From: CAVZQN01 sp963837395
Lineage (GTDB): Bacteria > Acidobacteriota > HRBIN11 > JAKEFK01
Assembly (NCBI GenBank): GCA_963837395.1
Contig: CAWINI010000003.1
Coordinates: 372,001-436,000, forward strand
Direction: 5' to 3'
DNA: 64,000 bases
Shown here: piece after piece, positions 8,748 through 17,501 of the stretch
Layout: each line of letters starts with the position of its first letter
How positions within the stretch are numbered: position 1 is the first letter of the stretch
Notes under the pieces: generated by a model
Seen by the model: the letters and a program-made list of their open reading frames with translations, nothing else
Told to the model about the DNA's origin: nothing
The model's database searches: none
Translations under genes and position numbers: made by a program

Positions 8748-9575
8748 TTACCGCAAAGCCTCTGAGTCTTTGCGGTTAACAAGCAGTCGGCGGGTGAAGT
8801 GATACATAGAAAAACATTCCAGGGCAAATGGCGGAAATCCAAAGAAGCCTAGCAGTGGCATTTCAAAATATTTGATATTCTTTGTAAATGGTACTGTGTA
8901 AACCCACTTTGAGTTAGCCCAATAATTCCAAAATTCCCAAAGCAGTCCGCAAATTGCGCCACCAGCAAGTATCAGCCAGAAACGTTGCCATCTTCCTTTC
9001 TCAAAATCTTCATAAATCGAACTGGATTTCATCCAGTAGTTCACAGGTTCCAAAAGGAAGAAGAATCCGATCCACACCAATCCAAAGACATAGGGTGACG
9101 GAAACAGAATAGGAAACACAACGCAAGCAAGTCCTACAGCGAATGATCCAAGCAAAAATACATGACTGAGCTTCTTTGGTTTCGGATTCCGATCACGAAA
9201 TAAACCGAAGCTCTCCAAAAGGTCCGCGGTGATAAAGATTCCAGGGAAAATTGATGCAAAGCTGGTGCTATATCCCAATATTCTTTGCCAGAAAACAGGC
9301 GTTAGATTTTTGTAATACCAATTTTTCAGTAAGATGTTATAGCCCTCAAATAACAACCAGCAAACATTGGAGAGCACAAGCATGATAAGAAATTCCACTG
9401 GCCGATCTGTGATTAGACTACGCTTTTGTCTGGCGTAGACAATGGCATCAGCGAGAAAAATGTAATTCCACCATTGGATGGGGGTGAAAAAAGTGTAGAC
9501 TGGCTCCACTTTTTTAAACATCAAATACTGGCAAACAATTAACGAAAGCAGTGCCGGGTAGCCGTACCAACGCAT
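8748..9575 (-). CDS. Multi-pass membrane protein, unrecognised
   Basis: I do not recognise this family. The 275-residue protein has about eight hydrophobic segments, rich in Trp and Phe, and no signal peptide beyond the first helix. A distinctive conserved-looking stretch near the C-terminus contains GAICGLLWEFWNYWANSKW and then FEMPLLGFFGFPPFALEC. This is reminiscent of small integral-membrane enzymes, but no catalytic motif can be assigned. The last residues (RKDSEALR) come from the hairpin repeat at 8750-8776. It converges with the GAF-domain gene and starts after a short-period AGATTTC repeat (9583-9605). Confidence 0.75.
   Translation of the reverse strand: MRWYGYPALLSLIVCQYLMFKKVEPVYTFFTPIQWWNYIFLADAIVYARQKRSLITDRPVEFLIMLVLSNVCWLLFEGYNILLKNWYYKNLTPVFWQRILGYSTSFASIFPGIFITADLLESFGLFRDRNPKPKKLSHVFLLGSFAVGLACVVFPILFPSPYVFGLVWIGFFFLLEPVNYWMKSSSIYEDFEKGRWQRFWLILAGGAICGLLWEFWNYWANSKWVYTVPFTKNIKYFEMPLLGFFGFPPFALECFSMYHFTRRLLVNRKDSEALR
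8750..8776. repeat. Hairpin between convergent genes
   Basis: A perfect 9-bp inverted repeat, ACCGCAAAG and CTTTGCGGT, with a 9-base loop lies five bases after the GAF protein's stop. It encodes the last codons of the convergent membrane protein. It could serve as a two-way transcription end, but there is no T-run. The word CCGCAAAG recurs at other gene ends in the window (62097, 43770). Confidence 0.55.
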
Positions 9576-9632
9576 ATTAATTTCAGATTTTAGATTTCAG
9601 ATTTAACCACGAAGTGCGCGAAGGACAAAGCT
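9576..9632. repeat. Short AGATTTC-period repeat and CCACGAAG word
   Basis: The gap between two same-strand genes holds near-tandem copies of the 7-8-mer TTTCAGAT (9583-9605), followed by AACCACGAAGTGCGCGAAGGAC. The second string resembles the CACGG-type repeat family seen elsewhere in this window. Confidence 0.5.
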
Positions 9633-10503
9633 AGTTTTTATCCTTAAATGATCGAACTTCTGTGCCAGAGAGGTGATCTAGTAATAAAAACTTTTTGCCT
9701 GAGAATAAAGGCACGAGATTGAAGACGTTCAGAAATACCAGAGCTGCCCATCGTCCAAAAGCTTTTCCTGCTGAGACTGCGCCACCCGAAGGATTACGAA
9801 TCTCCAGCGACAAAAAGACTTGTCCTGGTGTTTGCCGCGAGGTTGTGTGGAAATAAAGGTAATAAAGGAAATGGAATAGCATCAACGCTGCAACAATTGG
9901 AAACCATGCTGATCTAAATTTTGTAAGCAGATCGTAGCTCAATACTTCACGGAAAAAGAACATTACAGCAAAAGCAAGTCCGATTAATATTGCATGATCC
10001 GCGAGCAACGCAGCGAAACGACGTCCTACATATAAAGGATGCTCTTCATTAGCATCTGATTCCAGTTCTATTCCCGGAGGTAACATTTGCTCAAGGTCAA
10101 GTTCGAGCCGTCTTCTGGGCTGCTGTTCACGAAGCAATGGTTGTGGTGAAGTTTTCAACGTTGGAGGGAAAATTTCAGGAGTAATTCTAGTTGGCTCAGG
10201 CTCAATGGTTGCAGTAGAAACTTCAACCGCGGGCACCATCGGTTTGTGTCGTATTGAAGGTTCAGGATCATTTGCGTGTTCTTTTAAAGGTCGCGGTGGC
10301 GTGGTTAAAATTTTCTTCCGTTCACCAAATTCGCGGGCCTTTCGCGTAACTTCTTTGCGCCAATCTGGAACCGATGGTTTCGTTTGCTGAACCGATTCCG
10401 GTTCAATTGAAAGTTGTTGTTGCTGTTCGTGGAATGGATTTCCACATCTTACGCAATGAGTTCCTGGACGATGATTGGTAAAACCGCACTTTGGACATTT
10501 CAT
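9631..10503 (-). CDS. Zinc-ribbon/RDD-domain membrane protein
   Basis: A 290-residue protein with three parts. An N-terminal zinc ribbon has paired CPKC and CVRC motifs (residues 3-6 and 17-20). A Pro/Glu-rich, probably disordered linker spans about 25-150. The C-terminal RDD-type membrane domain begins PLYVGRRFAALLADHAIL (about 151-168), with RQTPGQVFLSLEI in its middle and three to four hydrophobic helices. RDD proteins are membrane proteins of mostly unknown role, some linked to ion transport or protein targeting. It lies 68 bases downstream of the TPR gene on the same strand, and the two may be one transcript. Confidence 0.85.
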   Translation of the reverse strand: MKCPKCGFTNHRPGTHCVRCGNPFHEQQQQLSIEPESVQQTKPSVPDWRKEVTRKAREFGERKKILTTPPRPLKEHANDPEPSIRHKPMVPAVEVSTATIEPEPTRITPEIFPPTLKTSPQPLLREQQPRRRLELDLEQMLPPGIELESDANEEHPLYVGRRFAALLADHAILIGLAFAVMFFFREVLSYDLLTKFRSAWFPIVAALMLFHFLYYLYFHTTSRQTPGQVFLSLEIRNPSGGAVSAGKAFGRWAALVFLNVFNLVPLFSGKKFLLLDHLSGTEVRSFKDKN

Positions 10504-10571
10504 AAAAAAAACTGATGTCGCTTCGTTAGAAGCGATAGAAAAGATTTTTTAGGTAGAGGCTTTATGCGCCG

Positions 10572-12674
10572 TTATTTTCGCATTTCCATAAAAGCAACTG
10601 CCTTACGCACCTCAACGTCGGCAGTTCCCAGTTGCTGGCACTTTCTTGCCAGTCCTAATGCTTCTTTGCTCAGATTGTCCGATTCATCAATGAACAAAAC
10701 CTGACGAAAATAATCGGCAGCAGTGTCACATCTCCATGTTCTTATCGAAATTACCCCGAGATTGTAATAGCACTTGATAATCTGCGGTTGAACTTGATTT
10801 ACACTCTCAGGGTGCTTTGTTAGATATTTTTCATATAGTTTTACAGCACCTGCAAATTCAGAATACGCGAAATAATTGTTCGCGTCATCCAATATTTTTT
10901 GTTCTGCTGCAACGGCTTCTTTCTGAATTCTTTCTGATTCTGATTTCACACTTGATGCATCTGCATTCGATGGATCAATTTTCAACGCTTCCTCAGCTTT
11001 TTGCTGTGCTTCAGGATAACGTTTTTCCATGAAATAGAATTGAGCTTCTTGCACTAACTTATCTGCTTTTTCTTTCTCTTGCGGGCTTACTATTACTATT
11101 GGCTTTGCAGCAGATTTCGTGGTTTCAGACTTCTTTGCAGCCTTTTTTGTTACTCGTACCTGAGCTACGTTCGTTTTAGGCTTCGGGTTGAACATGCTGT
11201 AAAACATGAATCCCAATCCTAAAAGAACGAGAACTCCTAAACCCATCAAAATCTTAGTCAGCGGAAAAGATTTGCCAGCCGCGGAGCGAACAGCAACCCC
11301 CGGCGCTGTCGTACGTGACTCAGCTGAAGCGGAGTACCCCATCTGCGCTTTGATCTCCTTCATGATTTCCAGAGCTTCAGCGTTTGACGGGTCTGCTTCC
11401 AATATCTTAGTAACTGCGTGCCGTGCGCTCTCTAATTTGCCTTCAGCCAAAAATGCACGCGCATTACCCATTACTGTACGGCCTTGCTCCAGACGCTTGG
11501 CCATCAAATTCAGATTTTTTACGCGATCAGCGAGTTCAGCATTATCAGCATCAATTGCCAGCGCCTGTGAAAACAACATTGCCGCTTCACGATATTGACC
11601 ACGTTTTTCGGCATCTTCTGCTTGTGCAACCAAATCTTCCAGGGTTGCTGGAGCTTCTCCACTTGCAGGAAGCATTTCGAGATATCGCGCTGCATCCGGA
11701 TTATCTGGGTCTGTAGATCTAACTTCTTCAAATAATTCACGGGCTTGTTCAATTTCTCCGCCTTCGTAAGCAGAAATCGCTCGTTTTACAATTTCGTGAC
11801 TCGCTGCGCGCTGTTGAGCAGCAGCCTGACGCGCCACTTCAATCTTTTGCAACGCTTCTGGATGATTCACATCCAACATAAAAATTTCAGACCAAACTTC
11901 AATTGCGCGCTGAAAATGACCGTGAGAAGAAAGTTGATCGCCATCACGAAGCAGTTGTTTGATTCGATCTTCATCCGAAAGAAATTCAAGTTTTTCAGTT
12001 GCTTGTTCATCTTGCGAATCATCACCAACATGATCAAACGAAAAAGCCTGTCCGCTACCCGATTCAGATAAGATGTTATCCAGATTTAATTCAAACGATG
12101 GCATACCATCAGTAATTACTGTGTCTTCCTGTCCATCATTACTATTTAGATTTGCAATGGTCGGCTCTTCTTCTTTGAAGCCGCCCATTTTTTCGCGTGC
12201 ATCTTTAATCAAACCATCAAGACCCGGATATGCAGAATCTATTGCGCGGACTTTTTCCCATTGCGAAATCGCTTCACTAAAAAGACCGCTATCGTACAGT
12301 GATTGCCCTGAAGTAATGAAGTTTTGAACGAAAGGCTCCGCTTCCATCTTTTCCTGTGCCATTTGCATTAGATTCAACACGCTGGCATTGTTCGGATCCA
12401 GAAGCTGAATCTTCTGGCACTCACTTACACATTTTTGATAATCACGTGTATTGAAATACTCCTGTGCTTTTCGAAGATTGTCCTTAACAAAAAGATCGGC
12501 TTCCATTTTGCTCTGAGCTTCATCTAAAAGTTGTTTTGCTTTCAGATTATCAGGCGCAGCTTGTAGAACGGCACGACATCCTGTGATGGCTTCTTCGTAC
12601 TTTCCGGAATTAACGGCGGTCTCACATTTGGTAAGGAGTTCCGCGATCAAACTATCAGGGCTCTGTGATGGCAT
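10572..12674 (-). CDS. Large TPR-repeat protein with one membrane segment
   Basis: A 700-residue protein built mainly from tetratricopeptide-like repeats. Several 34-residue units are readable, for example A.....GKYEEAITGCRAVLQAAP at residues 15-40, and others up to about 445. A single hydrophobic helix (about 475-495, KILMGLGVLVLLGLGFMFY) and a Lys-rich linker separate the N-terminal repeats from further repeats up to the C-terminus. It is likely a protein-interaction scaffold anchored in the cytoplasmic membrane. The start is MPSQSPDS at 12674, next to the divergent control region. Function beyond scaffolding cannot be inferred. Confidence 0.85.
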   Translation of the reverse strand: MPSQSPDSLIAELLTKCETAVNSGKYEEAITGCRAVLQAAPDNLKAKQLLDEAQSKMEADLFVKDNLRKAQEYFNTRDYQKCVSECQKIQLLDPNNASVLNLMQMAQEKMEAEPFVQNFITSGQSLYDSGLFSEAISQWEKVRAIDSAYPGLDGLIKDAREKMGGFKEEEPTIANLNSNDGQEDTVITDGMPSFELNLDNILSESGSGQAFSFDHVGDDSQDEQATEKLEFLSDEDRIKQLLRDGDQLSSHGHFQRAIEVWSEIFMLDVNHPEALQKIEVARQAAAQQRAASHEIVKRAISAYEGGEIEQARELFEEVRSTDPDNPDAARYLEMLPASGEAPATLEDLVAQAEDAEKRGQYREAAMLFSQALAIDADNAELADRVKNLNLMAKRLEQGRTVMGNARAFLAEGKLESARHAVTKILEADPSNAEALEIMKEIKAQMGYSASAESRTTAPGVAVRSAAGKSFPLTKILMGLGVLVLLGLGFMFYSMFNPKPKTNVAQVRVTKKAAKKSETTKSAAKPIVIVSPQEKEKADKLVQEAQFYFMEKRYPEAQQKAEEALKIDPSNADASSVKSESERIQKEAVAAEQKILDDANNYFAYSEFAGAVKLYEKYLTKHPESVNQVQPQIIKCYYNLGVISIRTWRCDTAADYFRQVLFIDESDNLSKEALGLARKCQQLGTADVEVRKAVAFMEMRK

Positions 12675-12780
12675 CTTACTCCAACGTTTACAATACGTTT
12701 TACAGACGTCGTATTATACTATAAGGCAATTTTGATGTGCAAAGTTTTCGAGAGAAAATATCGACGAAAAAGGCTAAAAA
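12675..12780. promoter_or_regulatory. Divergent control region with repeated ACGTTTTACA words
   Basis: The 106-bp gap between the divergent TPR and enoyl-CoA hydratase genes has two direct copies of ACGTTT(T)ACA (12684-12692 and 12695-12704), followed by GACGTC and a good -10-like TATACT at 12715-12720. TTTACA at 12687-12692 could be a -35, but its spacing to TATTAT (12712) is 19 bases and to TATACT 22, so the exact promoter is uncertain. The direct repeats may be an operator. Confidence 0.35.
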
Positions 12781-13569
12781 ATGAATGAGAATCTAGTTGA
12801 ATATTCCTTTCAGGAAGGCGTTGCTTATTTGACGTTAAACGATCCTCCTGCCAATACTTATTCCTATGAAATGATGAGGCGTCTGGATGATTTAATCCTC
12901 CAGGTCCGGATGGATGAGAAAGTCCATGTCATTGTTCTGACAGGTAGAGGCGAAAAATTCTTTTGTGCAGGAGCAAATATCGCAATGCTTACCAGCGTTA
13001 CGCCGGAATTTAAATACTATTTTTGCCTGCACGCTAATGAGACTTTAAACCGTTTTGAACAAACCCCGAAACTTGTAATTGCTGCATTAAATGGACATTG
13101 TGTTGGTGGCGGTTTGGAAGTTGCGATGGCAGCTGATATCCGGATAGCGCGGCGCGGCGGCGGTAAGATCGGATTGCCGGAAATTAATCTTGGAGTTTTG
13201 CCCGGTACCGGCGGAACACAACGACTTGCAAGATTGATCGGAAAATCAAAAGCGATTGAGATCATGACATCTGGAAAAACTTTTGACTTTGAAGAAGGCC
13301 ACAAGCTTGGTCTAATAAATCACATTTTGGAAACTGAAAACTTTATGAATTCAGTTCAAGAGTACGCTCATCAATTTGTTCCACCTTCAAAAGCGAGTAA
13401 GGCTGTTGGACGGATCAAACGTGCAGTTCAAACTGGTTTAGAACTTCCCTTTCAGGATGCAATCGCATTGGAGCGCGAACTGCAACAACAATTATTTGAA
13501 AGCCAGGATGCAGCGGAAGGATTAAAAGCATATCTGGAAAAACGCCCGCCACAATTTAAAGGAAAATAG
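12781..13569 (+). CDS. Enoyl-CoA hydratase/isomerase family protein
   Basis: A 262-residue crotonase-superfamily enzyme. The oxyanion-hole region FFCAGANIAML (about 60-70) is present. Both catalytic Glu positions of true hydratases are kept, in GGGLEVAMAADIRIA (about 109-123) and LPEINLGVLPGTGGTQ (about 132-147). It should hydrate 2-enoyl-CoA to 3-hydroxyacyl-CoA in fatty-acid or aromatic-acid degradation. The aldehyde dehydrogenase gene starts 24 bases downstream on the same strand, so the pair may convert an aldehyde and its CoA-linked acid, but no CoA ligase is adjacent. The start ATG is the first codon after the divergent control region. Confidence 0.9.
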   Translation: MNENLVEYSFQEGVAYLTLNDPPANTYSYEMMRRLDDLILQVRMDEKVHVIVLTGRGEKFFCAGANIAMLTSVTPEFKYYFCLHANETLNRFEQTPKLVIAALNGHCVGGGLEVAMAADIRIARRGGGKIGLPEINLGVLPGTGGTQRLARLIGKSKAIEIMTSGKTFDFEEGHKLGLINHILETENFMNSVQEYAHQFVPPSKASKAVGRIKRAVQTGLELPFQDAIALERELQQQLFESQDAAEGLKAYLEKRPPQFKGK

Positions 13570-13593
13570 AGATTTTACCGCAGAGGAGAAAGC

Positions 13594-15062
13594 ATGACTG
13601 AAAACAAAAAATTGCCAACTTCGAATAAGTTATTCATAAACAATGAATGGGTAGACCCGCATTCAAATAAAAAATTTGTTACAACGAATCCGGCAACCGA
13701 ACAACCGATTATGGAAGTTGCACTGGCTGATGAACAAGATGTAGACATGGCAGTATCTGCCGCTCGGAAAGCATTTGAATCAGGCCCATGGAGCAAATTA
13801 AGCGCAACCGATCGAGGCAAAATTTTGTACAAAATCGGTGAAGCTGTTCTTGCACGTGCTGATGAACTTGCCTATTGCGAAACAGTGGATATCGGTAAAC
13901 CAATTTCTGAAAGTAGAAATATTGATGTTCCATTCGTTTCGGAATTGTTTATGTATTACGCCGGTTGGGCCAACAAATATCATGGCGAAACAATTCCAGT
14001 ACGCGGGAATTATTTGAATTACACATTACGGGAACCTCTGGGAGTTGTTGGTGCAATCACACCGTGGAATTTTCCGTTCTTACTTGCTTCATGGAAAATT
14101 GCGCCGGCACTCGCCATGGGAAATACGGTTGTTCATAAACCGTCAGAACAAAGTTCGTTGTCTGCATTGAAATTTGCAGAGATTTGCAAAGAAGTTGGTT
14201 TGCCTGAAGGCGCTTACAATCTTGTAACAGGCGCTGGAAGATCTACAGGTATGTCGTTGGTGCGGCATCCAGGTATCGACAAAATTGCATTCACTGGCGG
14301 TACATCAACTGGAATCATGATCATGCAAGAAGCGGCAAAAACATTAAAACGTGTAACGCTTGAGCTGGGAGGAAAATCTCCAAACATTGTTTTGGAAGAT
14401 GCCGATCTGGACGCTGCTGCCCGCGGAGCACTCACTGGAATTTTTTACAACAAAGGTGAAGTTTGCGCAGCAGGTTCGCGTTTGTTCATTCAAGAATCTG
14501 CCCATGATGCATTCATGGAGAAATTGTTGGACCGCGGCAAAAAATATGTTGTTGGAGATCCACTTGATCCAAAAACCAGATTTGGACCGCTTTGTTCGCA
14601 AGATCAATTGGATAAAGTATTGACTTACATTTCCGCTGGAAAAGAAGAAGGCGCGAAAGTTGTACTTGGAGGCGATCGCGCAAAATTTGGTGATGGTAAA
14701 GGTTATTTCATTCAACCAACTATATTTGACAATGTCTCAAATCAGATGCGGATTGCGCGCGAAGAAATTTTGGTCCGGTTCTTTCCACAATTTCATTTAA
14801 AACGGTAGATGATTTGATCGCGCAAGCGAATGACAATATTTACGGTCTTGCTGCAGGCATTTTCACACGCGATGTTAAGAAAGCTCATTACATTGCGAAA
14901 CATTTAAAAGCCGGCACAGTCTGGATCAACACATACAATATTTATGATCCAGCATCTCCGTTTGGTGGTTACAAGCAAAGCGGCTTCGGACGCGAACTTG
15001 GTATGCATGCGCTTGAAAGTTATACCCAGGTGAAAAGCGTCTGGGTCGATTTGAATCTGTAA
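13594..15062 (+). CDS. NAD(P)-dependent aldehyde dehydrogenase, frameshifted
   Basis: An aldehyde dehydrogenase of the classical superfamily, about 489 residues once repaired. TPWNFP (Asn159), the general base in LELGGK (Glu257) and the nucleophile in GEVCAAG (Cys291) are all present. The frame breaks near 14770: one frame reads EEILVRFFPQF and stops at 14808. The other continues GPVLSTISFKTVDDLIAQA and runs to 15062, ending with PFGGYKQSGFGRE, the expected C-terminal motif. Adding one T to the TTTT at 14768-14771 restores EEIFGPV. An AGGAG ribosome binding site precedes ATG 13594. It probably oxidises an aldehyde to a carboxylate in the cytoplasm; the substrate is unknown. Confidence 0.9.
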
Positions 15063-15067
15063 ATTAT

Positions 15068-15144
15068 CTTACTCGTACTCTTACTCGTAATCGTACTCTT
15101 ACTCGACTTTTTCGATTACGATTACGAGTAAGAGTACGAGTAAG
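15068..15144. repeat. 24-bp perfect inverted repeat built of ACTCGT/TACTCT words
   Basis: Arms at 15068-15091 and 15121-15144 pair perfectly over 24 bases around a 29-base centre. Each arm is itself made of 6-base near-repeats (TTACTCG, TACTCT). ATTTTT follows the second arm. It could work as a terminator for the dehydrogenase gene. It belongs with the short-period dyads at 2075-2147 and 34985-35055. Confidence 0.85.
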
Positions 15145-15156
15145 AGTAAGATTTTT

Positions 15157-16461
15157 ATGAATATATTTGAGCAACGGCGAAAGCGATTTATGTCGCAAAT
15201 GCATGATGGTGTGGCTATTTTCTTCGCAGCACCAGTTCGTAAACGCAACAACGATGTTGATTACGACTATCGTCAGGACTCCGATTTCTATTACCTGACT
15301 GGCTTTGAAGAACCGGAATCCGTTTGTGTACTTACGCCTTCAAATCCCGTTCAGCAATTCACCCTTTTCGTGTTGCCGCGAGATCCGGAAAAAGAAACAT
15401 GGACCGGCATCCGTAACGGCGTTGAAGGAGCGGTCAACAATTTCGGCGCAAATCGCGCACACACAATCAACGAACTCTCTGATGTACTGCCGCAGCTTTT
15501 GCAAAACAACCAGCGGCTTTACTACAGCATCAACAAAAATCCTGAAGCAGATCGAATTATCTTCAGCAGCATTGATCAAGTTCGCGAAATGCATCGTGCC
15601 GGAATTTATCCTCCGCACGAAATCATCGATCCGTTTGAAATTTTATCGGAGATGCGGCTGATTAAAACTCCGGAAGATTTAGAGATTTTGCAAAAAGCAA
15701 TTGATCTTTCCGTCAAAGGCCATACTGTTGCAATGAAACTGGCGAAGCCCGGAAAATTTGAATATGAAATTCAAGCCGTAATTGAATATATTTTTCGCAC
15801 CGGTGGTTCAACTCGCAACGGTTATCCTTGCATTGTTGGTTCCGGTCCATCTACGTGCATACTGCATTACACGACCAACAATCGGAAAATGGAAGATGGA
15901 GACTTGTTGTTGATTGATGCAGGCGCAGAATTTGGCTACTTCACAGGAGATGTTACGCGAACATATCCGGTGAATGGCCGATTTAGTTCCCAACAAAAAG
16001 CGGTTTATGAAATCGTTTTGGCGGCTCAGAAAAAAGCAATTCAGATGGTCCGGCCGGGCAACACTTTCATGGAAGTTCACGATGTTACTGTTGAGATTCT
16101 AACCGAAGGATTGGTTTCGTTGGGACTTTTGAAAGGCACAACAAAAGAAAATATTGAAAAAGAAGATTACAAAAAATATTTCATGCATCGAACAAGCCAC
16201 TGGCTTGGAATGGATGTTCATGATGTAGGTAAATATCGTAAAAATGGCGAGTGGCGCGTTTTGCAAGAAGGAATGGTTTTAACAGTTGAGCCAGGGCTCT
16301 ACATCGGCGCGAACGATGATATTGAAGAGTTTCGAAACATCGGGATCCGAATTGAAGATGATGTATTGGTGACAACAGAAGGTCCAGTTGTGTTATCCAG
16401 AGCATGTCCAAAAGAAATTTCCGATCTGGAAAATCTGATCGGAACAGGATTCGAATTATGA
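15157..16461 (+). CDS. pepP: Xaa-Pro aminopeptidase
   Basis: A 434-residue metallopeptidase of the pita-bread fold (M24B) that removes N-terminal residues before proline. The N-terminal domain has the typical DSDFYYLTGFEEPE (41-54). All five dinuclear metal ligands are visible: Asp254 (LLIDAGAE), Asp265 (FTGDVTRTY), His348 (RTSHWLGMDVHD), Glu378 (TVEPGLYI) and Glu400 (RIEDDVLV). It is cytoplasmic, with no signal peptide. The start ATG follows a dyad and has only a weak ribosome binding site. The next gene overlaps its stop codon (ATGA), so the lipoprotein is translationally coupled to it. Confidence 0.93.
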   Translation: MNIFEQRRKRFMSQMHDGVAIFFAAPVRKRNNDVDYDYRQDSDFYYLTGFEEPESVCVLTPSNPVQQFTLFVLPRDPEKETWTGIRNGVEGAVNNFGANRAHTINELSDVLPQLLQNNQRLYYSINKNPEADRIIFSSIDQVREMHRAGIYPPHEIIDPFEILSEMRLIKTPEDLEILQKAIDLSVKGHTVAMKLAKPGKFEYEIQAVIEYIFRTGGSTRNGYPCIVGSGPSTCILHYTTNNRKMEDGDLLLIDAGAEFGYFTGDVTRTYPVNGRFSSQQKAVYEIVLAAQKKAIQMVRPGNTFMEVHDVTVEILTEGLVSLGLLKGTTKENIEKEDYKKYFMHRTSHWLGMDVHDVGKYRKNGEWRVLQEGMVLTVEPGLYIGANDDIEEFRNIGIRIEDDVLVTTEGPVVLSRACPKEISDLENLIGTGFEL

Positions 16462-17138
16462 AGTATTTGTTTTGCATCTTGTTTGTTGTGTTTATGATTG
16501 TTTCTGTTGTTGGCTGTAACCAGCCTTCGGCTGATATCAATGAAATCGCACATCCAGTTCATGTTGATAGTTTCATGGGAAAAAGGATGGAAGCTGAAAT
16601 TCTTGATTATCGCCGCAGGAAGGATCAGGATTTCAAACAGGGTACGGATTCGCCGTTGCCACCGGAGCTAAAAGTAATTTTTAGCGGATTGGAATATTAT
16701 CCGATTAATTGGAACTATCGGTTTGAAGGGCCTGTTCAACGATATCCGAATCCGGCAAAAATTAGAATGATTACGACATCAGGCGATACGCGGGATGCAA
16801 TCAAATATGGTTATATACGTTTTGTGTTGAAGGACAAGGAATTCAAACTCGAAGTTTACAGACTTCTTGATCTGGACGAAAAGAACATGCTATTTGTTCC
16901 GTTCATTGATGCGAATGTTGGAAAAGAAACGTACCCGGCCGGGCGTTATATTGATTTGGTTGAAAAAGATGATGGGCTGTATGTGATTGACTTCAACATG
17001 GCATATAACCCATCCTGTGCGTATGGTGGTAGTTTCCCGTGTCCGGTTACACCAGAAGACAATCGGATCACGGTGGCTGTGCCTGCTGGTGAAAAAATTC
17101 TTCCACTTGCGAATAAAATAGAAAAAGCAGCATCATAA
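16458..17138 (+). CDS. DUF1684-like lipoprotein
   Basis: A 226-residue predicted lipoprotein. A hydrophobic signal (residues 2-18) ends in VVGC with the lipidated Cys at position 20. The mature part matches the DUF1684 pattern as I recall it: a central LFVPFIDANVGKETYPAGRY block (20 residues), then VIDFNMAYNPSCAYG and FPCPVTPEDNRI before VPAGEK. The function of this family is unknown. ATG 16458 overlaps the pepP stop, which fixes the start and suggests co-expression with the peptidase. It should sit on the periplasmic face of a membrane. Confidence 0.85.
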   Translation: MKYLFCILFVVFMIVSVVGCNQPSADINEIAHPVHVDSFMGKRMEAEILDYRRRKDQDFKQGTDSPLPPELKVIFSGLEYYPINWNYRFEGPVQRYPNPAKIRMITTSGDTRDAIKYGYIRFVLKDKEFKLEVYRLLDLDEKNMLFVPFIDANVGKETYPAGRYIDLVEKDDGLYVIDFNMAYNPSCAYGGSFPCPVTPEDNRITVAVPAGEKILPLANKIEKAAS

Positions 17139-17167
17139 TAACGCAGGCGCTCCTTGGAGGAGTACAA

Positions 17168-17389
17168 ATGGAACCGAGAACCTGTGTGGTGATTTTTCAT
17201 GAAGCCTCTGGCCGTTGTACCGGTCAGATATTAAAAGGCAGCGAAGTCGTTAAAGAACTCAGTTTTTATCTTGGAAAGCTTCATTCAACAGAACCAGAAG
17301 TTGTTGAATCGCTGATTCAAAAACGCTATGAAGAGTGGGCAAAGGTTAATGGAGTGCCGCAGATTCAAGTGCAGTACGAAAAAGAATAA
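17168..17389 (+). CDS. Small unrecognised protein (73 aa)
   Basis: A short ORF with a strong ribosome binding site (TTGGAGGAGTAC just before ATG 17168) and coding-like composition. The product is a soluble 73-residue protein with alternating strands (CVVIFHEASGR, GQILKGSEVVKELSFYLGK) and a C-terminal helix. I recognise no family and no catalytic motif. It follows the lipoprotein gene by 29 bases and may belong to the same transcript. Confidence 0.65.
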   Translation: MEPRTCVVIFHEASGRCTGQILKGSEVVKELSFYLGKLHSTEPEVVESLIQKRYEEWAKVNGVPQIQVQYEKE

Positions 17390-17501
17390 TGAAAATTGCG
17401 GTTTCTCATTCTAAAATAACGAAGTGAGAGTAAAACTTTTAATTCCGAAACGGAATTCAAAGCCCGCAATCCGAGATCCGCAATCCGAAATAACAAAACC
17501 A

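Noticed and set aside
8750..8776. Classical rho-independent terminator
   Set aside because: The stem is good, but there is no T-run on either strand; it is listed as a repeat instead.
15068..15144. Possible CRISPR or iteron array
   Set aside because: The 6-base repeats are arranged as two opposing arms, and no replication gene lies beside them.
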